A DNA stretch of 64,000 nt from Melioribacter sp. GTDB taxonomy: Bacteria > Bacteroidota > Ignavibacteria > Ignavibacteriales > Melioribacteraceae. Made by a program: the position numbers and the translations under genes. Position 1 is the stretch's first letter. Each line of letters begins with the position of its first letter. The notes under the pieces were generated by a model. The model did no database searches. It was not told where the DNA came from and was given only the letters and a program-made list of their open reading frames with translations. The stretch lies in NCBI GenBank assembly GCA_012026935.1, contig VEPI01000036.1, positions 44,047-108,046 of the forward strand. Direction: 5' to 3'. Shown piece by piece: positions 55,701 to 63,014 of the stretch.

Positions 55701-55890
55701 CACAAGCAAATTACAATTAATTGGTAAAGATGAGAATGGAGAAGCCGTAACAAAAGATCTATTGATTGGTACGGGTGTTGGTTTTAGATTATATATGTTG
55801 TTCTTATGGAGATTGGATATTGCTTGGAAATTTGATTTAAATAAATTTTCTTCACCACGTTATTATTTATCAATCGGATTAGATTTTTAG
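52702..55890 (+). CDS. Outer-membrane fusion protein: gluzincin peptidase-like domain, PD40 propeller and Omp85-like barrel
   Basis: 1062 residues. Signal peptide about 1-21; about 30-280 a peptidase-MA-like domain with HELVH (His133, Glu134, His137) and WFMEGSAEYL (Glu167); about 285-600 TolB/DPP-like PD40 blades (LSPQGDKIAFISDRD, LTWSPDNKRIALSSKSG, WTPDGKKIIFSSDRD, ISSDGKELLFVSDKNG); an acidic Ser/Thr-rich linker about 600-690; and about 700-1062 a bacterial-surface-antigen barrel with PLRGYDYAEQLG and terminal YLSIGLDF. The architecture suggests an outer-membrane-anchored protease or folding factor facing the periplasm. Its role is unknown. SD AAAGGTG precedes the ATG. Confidence 0.82.
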   Translation: MKNTFRTILIYTFFSTALFAQFGQNKVNYKDTEWFYIQTKHFDIYFTVGGEKIAEFTASASEDALSRIQKDLNYQLNNRVSLIVYNSHNDFQETNVTDEYTGKGTGGFTEPFKNRVVFPFEGSYKKFQHVIAHELVHAVMRDMYFGGTIQNIISKGITLQVPTWFMEGSAEYLSQGWETNTDMFIRNSIISETLPDINQLDGYLAYRGGQSVFRYIADTYGRQKVGEIISKIQNYGTLEQTLKAAIGIGIEELNERWKKSLKKQFWPDIAVKQDPDELSKRLTDNKKIGGFYNTSPVLSPQGDKIAFISDRDIYLDVYIMDAQDGKVLKKIVESGKTTDFEELTVLHPSLTWSPDNKRIALSSKSGGYDVITIIDAETEISYELPFKLPGIETINWSRDGNKLAFIAYNSQQSDVYIYDFSTKNLINLTDDIFSDTDPIWTPDGKKIIFSSDRDNDLKQTTPTADFQMFNHPFKQLDIYSIDIETKNIERITDWKYSDEKSPAISSDGKELLFVSDKNGINNIYRIKIDSIENNLSPIPKALPITNSLSDLGQLSLSYDGKKLVFAALYNLGYNIFMLNNPFDMKLETDSLKYTDYMKSIVSAKNKNEEKSSFQTITLKDSTDQQKAAIADSTNQKTKIFVGQFEKDKKSVNDSTQTDYSKYVFVHDPAESDSARIEKRNQIFRETLDKNGNFLVNRYKVNFSPDLIYANAGYSTLYGLLGTTVLSFSDVLGNHRLIGQTSLQVDIKNSDYGLAYYYLKERVDFGIQAFHTARFLYRDSNLGSELYRFTNFGLIGMASYPLDRFHRMDFGLSVLSVSADNLDNSSVPSDHNTYILPSFSFVQDNVLWGYTSPIEGTRYSLTLFGDPGFSRSTQSFYSLVFDYRNYFRFWFDNGFVFRLSGGISGGANAQRFFIGGTENWINRTFATGGIPISNANDFAFLTPALPLRGYDYAEQLGTKYGLLNLELRLPIIRYLLTGGLPLFFQNILGVAFVDVGSAWDNTSKLQLIGKDENGEAVTKDLLIGTGVGFRLYMLFLWRLDIAWKFDLNKFSSPRYYLSIGLDF

Positions 55891-55892
55891 AA

Positions 55893-55923
55893 GAAGTAGA
55901 TCATTTTATGATTTACTTCTTTT
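55893..55923. terminator. Shared terminator of convergent genes
   Basis: GAAGTAGATCA (55893-55903) pairs with TGATTTACTTC (55909-55919; one G-U), 5-base loop, followed by TTTT on the plus strand. It starts three bases after the peptidase-barrel stop and overlaps the stop codon of the convergent FmdB gene. Confidence 0.75.
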
Positions 55924-56149
55924 CACTACTGTGAGAATCAGATTTTTTTTCGATCGGTTTAGTTGTAGACTTCTTATAATCGGTTTGATAGAAACCGCTT
56001 CCCTTAAATATCGGTATTGAACCCGCGCCAATTAACCTTTTAATATGCCCTTTACACTTAGGACATATTGTTAAATGTTCTTCAGAAATTCTCTGAAAAT
56101 GCTCAAACGTATAACCGCAGTCTAAACATTTATAATCGTATGTAGGCAT
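55913..56149 (-). CDS. FmdB-family zinc-ribbon protein
   Basis: 78 residues from the ATG at 56147-56149, with AAGGAAG upstream; a longer frame is possible but has no family similarity. MPTYDYKCLDCGYTFEHFQRISEEHLTICPKCKG carries two CxxC pairs (Cys8/Cys11 and Cys29/Cys32) that bind zinc; the tail is Lys/Ser-rich. Members are described as putative regulators; function is not established. Convergent with the preceding gene and divergent from the lipoprotein gene. Confidence 0.9.
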   Translation of the reverse strand: MPTYDYKCLDCGYTFEHFQRISEEHLTICPKCKGHIKRLIGAGSIPIFKGSGFYQTDYKKSTTKPIEKKSDSHSSEKK

Positions 56150-56272
56150 TTTCTTCCTTAAATAATAATTTTCAAAAACATTGAACGAAAAAATAAACAG
56201 TGAGATTAACAAATCAAACTTCTATTTTGTTAACCATTTTTTTTGCATATTTGTTCAAAATAATTTTGGACC

Positions 56273-56935
56273 ATGAAACTTAGAATCTTATTCCTGCTGG
56301 CAATCTCTGTATTACTTAATAGCTGCCTAAATTACACACAGGTAACAACTATCAAAACAGATGGATCCGGAAGTATGTTCATCCATTATTGGATGAAATG
56401 GGCTACATCAAAAGATTCATCGGTTGTAGAACAGCTTGGGATTTTCAGCAAAGATTCTGTCTTTAAGGAATTTTCTTCTGAATACAGTTCCATAACAAAT
56501 GTTGAAGTATATAAAGATCCCGCAGACAGCAGTATTCATGCTAAAGTAGAACTCAACTTTAATAGTTTGGATTCATTAAATCTTACACCTGCATTCCGTA
56601 AGTCTGAATTATCCATTAAAGATGGACCCAAAAACACAAAGATATTTTCTCAGTTTATTCCATCAATAGCAACAGGTTTTGGGTTTGAAAGCAAAAATTT
56701 TTCAATTTCTTACATTTATTATTTACCCGGTGAAATATTAAGTCATAATGCTACTGAAGTTGACAGAAATAAACTCACATGGAAATACTCATTAGATGAA
56801 ATCGGTACAGGTAAATATATAACTGCTACCTACCGCGCATTCAAACTAAAAGAAACTCCAACTTGGATATTTATTTGTGCTCTATTTGTATTAGTGGTAG
56901 TTATAATTTATTTATTCAGTAAAAGGATGAAATAA
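56273..56935 (+). CDS. Predicted lipoprotein with C-terminal membrane segment
   Basis: 220 residues, not assigned to a known function. Lipobox LLNSC puts the lipidated cysteine at residue 18. A C-terminal hydrophobic stretch followed by basic residues (WIFICALFVLVVVIIYLFSKRMK) would anchor it in the inner membrane, so the roughly 170-residue domain between should be periplasmic and tethered at both ends. The pattern TTIKTDGSGSMFIHYWM is reminiscent of LppM-like lipoproteins. No SD is visible; the start follows TTTTGGACC. Confidence 0.7.
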   Translation: MKLRILFLLAISVLLNSCLNYTQVTTIKTDGSGSMFIHYWMKWATSKDSSVVEQLGIFSKDSVFKEFSSEYSSITNVEVYKDPADSSIHAKVELNFNSLDSLNLTPAFRKSELSIKDGPKNTKIFSQFIPSIATGFGFESKNFSISYIYYLPGEILSHNATEVDRNKLTWKYSLDEIGTGKYITATYRAFKLKETPTWIFICALFVLVVVIIYLFSKRMK

Positions 56936-56970
56936 CCTTCGTATTACAAGCAAACTCTAACGCTCTTAAG

Positions 56971-57001
56971 TTGACAACCCTTTTTGATTTCTTTATATTT
57001 G
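56971..57001 (+). promoter_or_regulatory. Putative prs promoter, Bacteroidota type
   Basis: TTG at 56971-56973 (in TTGACA), 20 bases, then TATATTTG at 56994-57001, an exact TAnnTTTG match. Transcription start expected near 57007, about 30 bases before the prs start. Confidence 0.72.
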
Positions 57002-57037
57002 GCCACCATTTTTAGAAATAGGATCTGATTTTAAGCT

Positions 57038-57979
57038 TTGGAGCAGCAACCGTTTATATTTTCCGGTACTTCCAATAGGGAACTTACCCTTAAAATCTGC
57101 AATTACCTGAATTTAGCCCAAGGTACTATAGACGTAAGAAAGTTTAGTGATGGTGAAATCTGGGTTAAGTTTATGGAAAACATTCGTGGTCGTGATGTGT
57201 ATATCGTACAGTCAACACATCCGCCGGCAGAAAATCTAATGGAATTACTGATCACGATTGATGCTGCAAAACGGGCGTCTGCTACTAAAGTTACTGCAGT
57301 TATACCATATTTTGGTTATGCCAGACAGGATAGAAAAGATCAGCCAAGAGTTTCTATTAGTGCAAAACTTGTTGCAAATTTAATTACGGTTGCCGGCGCA
57401 GATCGTGTTATAACAATGGATTTGCATGCTGCTCAAATTCAAGGATTCTTTGATATACCATTTGATCACTTATATGCTTCTCCGGTTTTCACTGGATTAT
57501 TTAAAGATTTGCCAAAAGATTTAGCAGTAGTTTCTCCCGATATCGGAGGAATAAAACTTGCCCGTTCTTATGCAAAAAGATTAGATGCAGGTTTAGTTGT
57601 TATTGATAAAAGAAGACCAAAACATAATCAAGTTGAAGCCATGAATATTATTGGAGACGTAAGCGGTAAAAATGTTCTTATTGTTGATGACCTAATTGAT
57701 ACTGGCGGGACTTTTGTTGCTGCAGTTAATACATTGAAAGAAAAAGGTGCTAAAGAAATTTATGGTGCCGTTACACATCCCCTGCTTTCAGGCGATGCTA
57801 TAAAAAAAATTGAGGGTTCTGCAATTACTAAATTATATGTAACTGACAGTATTCCTTTAAAAAATGAACTTAGTAAAAAGATCGTTGTTAGAACTGCATC
57901 GGGTTTATTAGCTGAGGCAATTGTTCGTTCACACAGAAACGAATCTATAAGTTCACTATTTGAAATTGATAAAAATTAG
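57038..57979 (+). CDS. prs: Ribose-phosphate pyrophosphokinase (PRPP synthetase)
   Basis: 313 residues from a TTG start at 57038; no ATG lies before the conserved IFSGTSNRELTLKI. Makes PRPP from ribose-5-phosphate and ATP for nucleotides, His and Trp synthesis (TrpD uses it). Motifs: YFGYARQDRKDQPR, MDLHAAQIQGFFDIPFDHLYASP, VIDKRRPKHN and the PRPP loop VLIVDDLIDTGGT. Full class I length. The start codon and lack of a strong SD suggest modest initiation. Confidence 0.96.
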   Translation: MEQQPFIFSGTSNRELTLKICNYLNLAQGTIDVRKFSDGEIWVKFMENIRGRDVYIVQSTHPPAENLMELLITIDAAKRASATKVTAVIPYFGYARQDRKDQPRVSISAKLVANLITVAGADRVITMDLHAAQIQGFFDIPFDHLYASPVFTGLFKDLPKDLAVVSPDIGGIKLARSYAKRLDAGLVVIDKRRPKHNQVEAMNIIGDVSGKNVLIVDDLIDTGGTFVAAVNTLKEKGAKEIYGAVTHPLLSGDAIKKIEGSAITKLYVTDSIPLKNELSKKIVVRTASGLLAEAIVRSHRNESISSLFEIDKN

Positions 57980-58010
57980 AAAAGAAATTATTTCAGGAGA
58001 TAATTAAGCA

Positions 58011-58664
58011 ATGTCAGAATTATTAGTACAAGCAAACGCAAGACCTCTCACTACAAAAGGTGCTGTTAACCAATTGAGAAGAGACGGTAACGTTCCGGGA
58101 ATTTACTATGCAAAAGGCGTTGATCCGATTGCAATATATATAACTGAACGTAATCTTAAACCCCTTGTTTTCACATCTGAGACACACATTATCAATCTTA
58201 AAATAGATGATGGCGAAGAGAGAAAATCAATATTAAAAAATATTCAGTTCGATCCTGTTACAGACAGAGTAACACATTTTGATCTTCTGGGTATATCTGC
58301 AGATCAAGAAATCGAAATTGAAGTACCTGTCATTCTTGAAGGACAAGCTGTTGGTGTCCGCGAAGGCGGTATTGTTCAACATACTATTCACAAATTGAGC
58401 ATCTCGTGTTTACCGGGAGATATTCCGGAACATATTGTAATTGATATTTCCGAGTTAAGTTTAGGAAAATCCGTGCACATTCGCGATCTTCATTTTGATA
58501 AAGTAAAATTCTTGCAGTCAGAAAATCAAATAATTGTTTCCGTTGTTATGCCGCGAGCAATTGTTGAACCAACACCTGCAGAAGTTGTTCCGGGTGAAGA
58601 GAAAGTTGAACCTGAGGTTATTGGCAAGGGTAAACCAACTGACGAAGAAGAAGAAGAGGAATAA
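58011..58664 (+). CDS. rplY: 50S ribosomal protein L25/general stress protein Ctc
   Basis: 217 residues. N-terminal L25 domain (about 1-93; binds 5S rRNA) and C-terminal TL5 beta domain (about 95-185, ILEGQAVGVREGGIVQHTIHKLSISCLPGDIPEHIVIDI, in pieces), as in long Ctc-type proteins. The tail is very acidic (PTDEEEEEE). SD CAGGAGAT precedes the ATG. Order prs-rplY-pth is widely conserved. Confidence 0.96.
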   Translation: MSELLVQANARPLTTKGAVNQLRRDGNVPGIYYAKGVDPIAIYITERNLKPLVFTSETHIINLKIDDGEERKSILKNIQFDPVTDRVTHFDLLGISADQEIEIEVPVILEGQAVGVREGGIVQHTIHKLSISCLPGDIPEHIVIDISELSLGKSVHIRDLHFDKVKFLQSENQIIVSVVMPRAIVEPTPAEVVPGEEKVEPEVIGKGKPTDEEEEEE

Positions 58665-58671
58665 ATTAAGT

Positions 58672-59280
58672 TTGCATAGTATTGTAGGATTAGGAAATCC
58701 AGGCAAGAGATACGATTTTACCAGGCACAACGTAGGTTTTCAAATACTTGATCTGTTTGCGGAAAAAAATAAAATAAAATTTAAAACCTCTAAAAAGGAT
58801 TATTTTTATTCGGAAGGTCTGTTTAGATCTTCCGATTTTTTTTTGGTAAAACCTACAACTTACATGAACTCAAGCGGTGTTGCGGTTTCAGATTTTGTTA
58901 ATGAGTATTCTATTGATTTGAAAGACCTCTTAATTGTTTACGACGATGTAAATCTTCAACCGGGACAAATTAGATTAAGAAAATCCGGAAGCGACGGTGG
59001 TCATAACGGAATCAAATCAATTATTTATCATCTTCAGTATGATACTTTCCCCCGTTTGAGATTTGGTATAGGAAGTGAATTTGAAAAAGGTGATATGGCT
59101 GAATTTGTTCTAGCAAAATTTAACAATAACGAGACGAATTTAGTTAAAGAAAGCTTGGGCTTCGCGGTTGAATTAATTGAACAATTTATTACCGGGGGTT
59201 ATAAATCAATGTTGGATTTTTTCAGTAAACAAATAAAAGATAAGAATACCGACGAAAACCTAAATATTGACGGTAATTAA
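58672..59280 (+). CDS. pth: Peptidyl-tRNA hydrolase
   Basis: 202 residues from TTG at 58672, 7 bases after the rplY stop; GAGGAA lies upstream. The frame is open further into rplY, but family similarity begins at LHSIVGLGNPGKRYDFTRHNVGFQILD. Catalytic His near 19 (RHNVGF), VKPTTYMNSSG, VYDDVNLQPGQIRLRKSGSDGGHNGIKSII with Asp and Asn of the active site. Releases tRNA from dropped peptidyl-tRNAs. Length usual. Confidence 0.94.
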   Translation: MHSIVGLGNPGKRYDFTRHNVGFQILDLFAEKNKIKFKTSKKDYFYSEGLFRSSDFFLVKPTTYMNSSGVAVSDFVNEYSIDLKDLLIVYDDVNLQPGQIRLRKSGSDGGHNGIKSIIYHLQYDTFPRLRFGIGSEFEKGDMAEFVLAKFNNNETNLVKESLGFAVELIEQFITGGYKSMLDFFSKQIKDKNTDENLNIDGN

Positions 59281-59304
59281 CTTTAAAAGAACTTTAATTA
59301 AATA

Positions 59305-59335
59305 TTGCACCACTACATAAATAATCATATTTTTT
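59305..59335 (+). promoter_or_regulatory. Putative rpsF operon promoter
   Basis: TTG at 59305-59307, 20 bases, TATTTTTT at 59328-59335 followed by G. Close to TTG-N20-TAnnTTTG and identical in the -7 element to the one before uppS. Predicted transcript start near 59342 gives a leader of about 65 bases. Confidence 0.55.
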
Positions 59336-59350
59336 GAGCCCAAATTATAA

Positions 59351-59400
59351 ACCCTGCTTCCCGAATAAATCGGGAGGCCATTAGACCATAGGGAGGTGAA
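59351..59400 (+). promoter_or_regulatory. Structured rpsF leader, candidate S6:S18 autoregulatory element
   Basis: CTTCCCGA (59357-59364) pairs with TCGGGAGG (59370-59377; one G-U), and an outer helix CCCT (59352-59355) with AGGG (59390-59393) leaves an asymmetric GCCATTAGACCAT internal loop. The outer helix takes in the start of the Shine-Dalgarno stretch AGGGAGGTG, so a stabilising protein could block rpsF translation. S6:S18-binding leaders before rpsF are known in several phyla; identity here is inferred from position and shape. Confidence 0.55.
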
Positions 59401-59406
59401 GTAACA

Positions 59407-59796
59407 ATGCGTAAAAGAACCTACGAAAGCGTTATCATTATTAACGCTGCTCTCGAAGACGATCAAGTCGAAACAACAATCTCACGAATGCAAGAAACAA
59501 TTACTACACACGGCGGAGAACTTATTGAGGTGGATAAGTGGGGTAGAAAACGTCTTGCATATCCTATCAAAAAAGCTAAAAGCGGTTACTATGTTGTGTT
59601 CAGATTCAGCGCAACAACTGATCTGGTTGCAACACTTGAACGTAATTACAGGTTGGATGAAAATATTATAAGATATTTGACCATTCAACTGGATAAATTT
59701 GCACTTGAAGCAATTGCAAAACAAAAAGAAGCTTCTAAAAATGCAGAACTGAATGCTCAAGAAGCTCAAACTAAAGTAACTGAAAGCCAAGTATAA
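59407..59796 (+). CDS. rpsF: 30S ribosomal protein S6
   Basis: 129 residues. RKRTYESVIIINAALEDDQVETTISRMQETI, then WGRKRLAYPIKKAKSGYYVVFRF and the LERNYRLDENIIRYLTIQLD end, all family signatures; the last 30 residues are a Lys/Glu/Ala-rich tail. Forms a heterodimer with S18 in the 30S platform. First gene of rpsF-ssb-rpsR-rplI; strong SD GGGAGGTG. Confidence 0.97.
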   Translation: MRKRTYESVIIINAALEDDQVETTISRMQETITTHGGELIEVDKWGRKRLAYPIKKAKSGYYVVFRFSATTDLVATLERNYRLDENIIRYLTIQLDKFALEAIAKQKEASKNAELNAQEAQTKVTESQV

Positions 59797-59824
59797 TTTA
59801 ATATTAAGATAAGTAACGGAGGAA

Positions 59825-60298
59825 ATGATGGCTGAACTTAAGATGCCAGAACTAAATAGTGTTATTGTTGCAGGTAACTTAACTAAAGATCCTGTATTCA
59901 GACAAACTTCAAACAGTACACCTGTAGTAAATTTCCATGTAGCTGCTAACAGACGTTATAAAGACAGCAGTAATCAATGGCAGGAAGATGTTTGTTATGT
60001 TGGTGTTGTTGCTTGGAATAAATTAGCCGATAGTTGCAGAGATCGTCTTAAAAAAGGAAGTGCAGTTTTAATTGATGGAGAACTTCAAAGCAGAACTTTC
60101 AAAACTGATGACGGTAAAAACAGAACTATCGTTGAAATAAAAGCAAAGAGAATTCAATTCTTAAATAAATTTAGCAAAACCACCACCAACGGTGAAGATG
60201 TTATTGTAGAATCCGATGAAGCAGATTATGAGGATAATTCATTCGATAAATTTTTAACTGATGAGGAATCCGACTTAATGAAAGGGAGTAAAGCATGA
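59825..60298 (+). CDS. ssb: Single-stranded DNA-binding protein
   Basis: 157 residues. OB fold about 8-115: [37 protein letters not shown], in pieces, and [20 protein letters not shown]. The C-terminus is acidic ([18 protein letters not shown]) but lacks the usual terminal DDDIPF-type hexapeptide that recruits partner proteins. The second ATG at 59828 is better spaced from GGAGG than the first. The location between rpsF and rpsR is the conserved bacterial arrangement. Confidence 0.95.
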   Translation: MMAELKMPELNSVIVAGNLTKDPVFRQTSNSTPVVNFHVAANRRYKDSSNQWQEDVCYVGVVAWNKLADSCRDRLKKGSAVLIDGELQSRTFKTDDGKNRTIVEIKAKRIQFLNKFSKTTTNGEDVIVESDEADYEDNSFDKFLTDEESDLMKGSKA

Positions 60299-60537
60299 GG
60301 CCGACACAACAAAGAAATAACGGGATGAAAACTCAGAAAAAAGTTAAAAGAATAATTGATAGTTATATTGACTACAAAGAATCGAAACAACTTCAGAGAT
60401 TTCTAACCGATCAAGGTAAAATAATTCCTCGCAGAATTACCGGACTAACAGCGAAACAACACAGAGAATTAGTTCAGGCAATTAAGAGAGCAAGACAATT
60501 AGCAATTTTGCCATTCGTTTCAGAAGCAGTTAAGTAG
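60295..60537 (+). CDS. rpsR: 30S ribosomal protein S18
   Basis: 80 residues, the usual length. [51 protein letters not shown] is the family core (given here as one region, residues about 25-76). No zinc-binding cysteines, so a C-minus form. ATGA overlap with ssb. Pairs with S6 in the ribosome. Confidence 0.97.
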   Translation: MRPTQQRNNGMKTQKKVKRIIDSYIDYKESKQLQRFLTDQGKIIPRRITGLTAKQHRELVQAIKRARQLAILPFVSEAVK

Positions 60538-60547
60538 GAGAGATAAG

Positions 60548-60991
60548 ATGAAAGTAATATTAAGAAAAAATTTCGATCAGCTTGGAAAAGTTGGCGACGT
60601 ATTAACTGTAAAAGACGGTTATGCCAGAAATTATTTAATCCCCCGTCAAATTGCTTATCAAGCAACAAAAGGAAATATTTTAGCACTTGAAGAAGAAAAG
60701 AAACAGATCACTAAAAAAGAAGCAAAGGAATTAGAAGCTGCTCAAAAATTTGCGTCCGATCTTGAAAAAGTATCTATTACTATTCCCGTTAAGGTCGGCG
60801 AAGAAGATAAGATTTTCGGAACGGTTACAAACCAAATGATCTCTGATTCATTAAAAGAAAAAGGGTTTGATATTGAGAAGAGAAAAATTGAAATAACAGA
60901 ACCGATCAAATCACTTGGAATTTACAGTGTTTCTATAAAACTTCACCCGAGTGTTTCTGCTACAGTTAAGACTTGGGTTGTAAGAGAATAG
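60548..60991 (+). CDS. rplI: 50S ribosomal protein L9
   Basis: 147 residues. N-terminal domain MKVILRKNFDQLGKVGDVLTVKDGYARNYLIP, a long connecting helix (about 40-75), and the C-terminal domain with the KIFGTVTNQMISDSLKEKGFDIEKRKIEI motif (in pieces). Standard length. SD AGGAGAGAT precedes the ATG. Last gene of the rpsF operon, followed by a terminator. Confidence 0.97.
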   Translation: MKVILRKNFDQLGKVGDVLTVKDGYARNYLIPRQIAYQATKGNILALEEEKKQITKKEAKELEAAQKFASDLEKVSITIPVKVGEEDKIFGTVTNQMISDSLKEKGFDIEKRKIEITEPIKSLGIYSVSIKLHPSVSATVKTWVVRE

Positions 60992-61008
60992 ATAAAAATA
61001 TTTTATTG

Positions 61009-61033
61009 CCCCGATTATTTTTCGGGGTTTTAT
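61009..61033 (+). terminator. Terminator of the rpsF-ssb-rpsR-rplI operon
   Basis: CCCCG (61009-61013) pairs with CGGGG (61023-61027) around a 9-base loop, followed by TTTTATTT. It is 18 bases after the rplI stop. Confidence 0.85.
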
Positions 61034-61082
61034 TTAAGCAATATTTTAACACTAATTTTAAAACTAAAAAACATATACCAGA

Positions 61083-62993
61083 ATGAAAGAGCTAAGATTT
61101 AGAATCATTTTGATTGTAGGCGCAATTGCTCTCTGTTTATACTTACTCTATCCTACTTACAAAGACTATCAGAACACTAAGACAGTTATTGCTCAGGTAG
61201 AAGGATTACAGCCAAGTATTAAAAAGAACAATCCCTCACTCACAAATGCTCAGATCAAAGATATTATTGCATCTAAGAAAGACAGCATTCTAACAAACAA
61301 TCCTGATTATCGTTCAGCCAGAGAAAAGAGAATGAAACTTGGTCTCGATCTCCAGGGCGGAATGTATCTTGTAATGGAAGTTAACACTGCTAAGCTTTTA
61401 GAAAAATTAGCAAGGGATCCCGATGATCAATTCAAACAAATCTTAAAATTATCAGAAGCTGAATCTAAGGATTCCGATGAAAATGTTGTCTCCATTCTTG
61501 AAAGAAAGATGAAGCAACAAGGAATAAGGATGAGCAGATATTTCGGTTCGATCCGTGAAGATGATGCTGTAATTACTTCAAAACTGCTTCAGCAGGAATC
61601 GGATGCTGTAACAAGAGCGATAGAAATTATCAGCAATAGAGTTAACCAATACGGCGTATCCGAACCAAGTATTCAAAAACAAGGCTCAAGAAGAATTGTT
61701 ATTGAGTTGCCCGGTATTGCAAGAGAAGAAGAAGCAAAAAGATTATTACAAGGAAGTGCTTTATTGGAATTCAAATTAGTTAAAGATGCTGCTTTTGCTA
61801 TTCCGATTATGAATCAAATCGATCAAGCACTCGCAGGTAAAGCAGGCAAAGACTCAGCTTCAGCTAAAAAAGATGTTGCTTCAAAAACTGATACAACAAA
61901 GAAAGATCAAAAATTAACTAACGAACAATTTGCAAAGGAACATCCGTTCTTTGCTGTTGCCCGTTTACTCGATCCTCAAGGAAGAATTGCCGATGCTTAT
62001 GTTAAAGAAAGTGATAAAAGTAAAATAAACGCATTCCTAGAAAATCCTGAAGTGAAGAAAGTAGTTCCGGATAATATTGAATTTATTTATGATCAAAGAC
62101 CGGAAAAAGATCCAAGCGGAGAAAAATATTTCCGCATGTATATGGTAAATAAAGAAGCATCACTCACAGGCGGAGTTATTGTTGATGCTCAGTCCAACAT
62201 TGATCCGTCAACCTCTGCCCCTGTAGTTAATATGCAAATGAATACTGAAGGTTCACGCGATTGGGCTCAGATCACCGGATCAAATATTAATAAACGATGT
62301 GCAATTGTTCTTGACGGAGTTGTTTATTCGGCACCAAACATTATCGGTAAAATTCCTTCGGGCAATTCACAAATTACCGGTTCAGCAAACCTTGAAGAAG
62401 CAAAGCTGCTTGAGATAGTTTTAAAAGCTGGTGCACTGCCTGCACCTATTGATATTCTTGATCAAAGAACAGTTGGTCCATCACTCGGGCAAGATTCTAT
62501 TAGTAAAGGATTAAATTCCACCTGGATCGGTTATTTAGTAGTAGCAATATTTATGATATTCTACTATAAGAAAGCCGGAACATTTGCATCGTTTGCTTTA
62601 ATAGTCACAATTTTATTATTGATCGGTGTACTTGCGGGATTTGGGGCTACACTTACATTACCGGGCATTGCCGGCATTGTTCTTACAATGGGTGTGGCAG
62701 TGGATGCAAATGTAATTATTTATGAAAGAATTAGAGAAGAATTATCATCCGGTAAAACTGTAAAAGCTGCAGTTGACAGCGGGTTTAAACTTTCATTTGC
62801 CCCAATTTTTGACTCGAATATTACTTCATTTTTTACCGGACTAATTCTTTATCAATTTGGATCCGGCCCTATTCAAGGATTTGCATTAACTCTTATGATA
62901 GGATTGATAACTAGTTTGTTTGCTCAACTTGTTGTAGTCAGAGTGATATTTGATTTTATGGTTGTTAAAGGTTATAAAATTAACGTCGGTTAA
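61083..62993 (+). CDS. secD: Protein translocase subunit SecD
   Basis: 636 residues. First membrane span about 5-25, LGLDLQGGMYLVMEV motif (about 86-100), periplasmic P1 domain with AITRAIEIISNRVNQYGVSEPSIQKQG-type signature, and five C-terminal spans with GAGFGATLTLPGIAGIVLTMGVAVDANVIIYERIREEL (in pieces) and FDSNITSFFTGLILY. With SecF it pulls exported proteins out of SecYEG using the proton gradient. An Ala/Lys/Asp/Ser-rich insertion lies about 258-285. SecF follows 21 bases later. Confidence 0.95.
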   Translation: MKELRFRIILIVGAIALCLYLLYPTYKDYQNTKTVIAQVEGLQPSIKKNNPSLTNAQIKDIIASKKDSILTNNPDYRSAREKRMKLGLDLQGGMYLVMEVNTAKLLEKLARDPDDQFKQILKLSEAESKDSDENVVSILERKMKQQGIRMSRYFGSIREDDAVITSKLLQQESDAVTRAIEIISNRVNQYGVSEPSIQKQGSRRIVIELPGIAREEEAKRLLQGSALLEFKLVKDAAFAIPIMNQIDQALAGKAGKDSASAKKDVASKTDTTKKDQKLTNEQFAKEHPFFAVARLLDPQGRIADAYVKESDKSKINAFLENPEVKKVVPDNIEFIYDQRPEKDPSGEKYFRMYMVNKEASLTGGVIVDAQSNIDPSTSAPVVNMQMNTEGSRDWAQITGSNINKRCAIVLDGVVYSAPNIIGKIPSGNSQITGSANLEEAKLLEIVLKAGALPAPIDILDQRTVGPSLGQDSISKGLNSTWIGYLVVAIFMIFYYKKAGTFASFALIVTILLLIGVLAGFGATLTLPGIAGIVLTMGVAVDANVIIYERIREELSSGKTVKAAVDSGFKLSFAPIFDSNITSFFTGLILYQFGSGPIQGFALTLMIGLITSLFAQLVVVRVIFDFMVVKGYKINVG

Positions 62994-63014
62994 ATTTTAG
63001 GAGAAATTTCATAG

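Noticed and set aside
58534-58671. N-terminal extension of Pth into rplY
   Set aside because: It is an out-of-frame reading of the acidic rplY tail; Pth similarity begins at the TTG at 58672.
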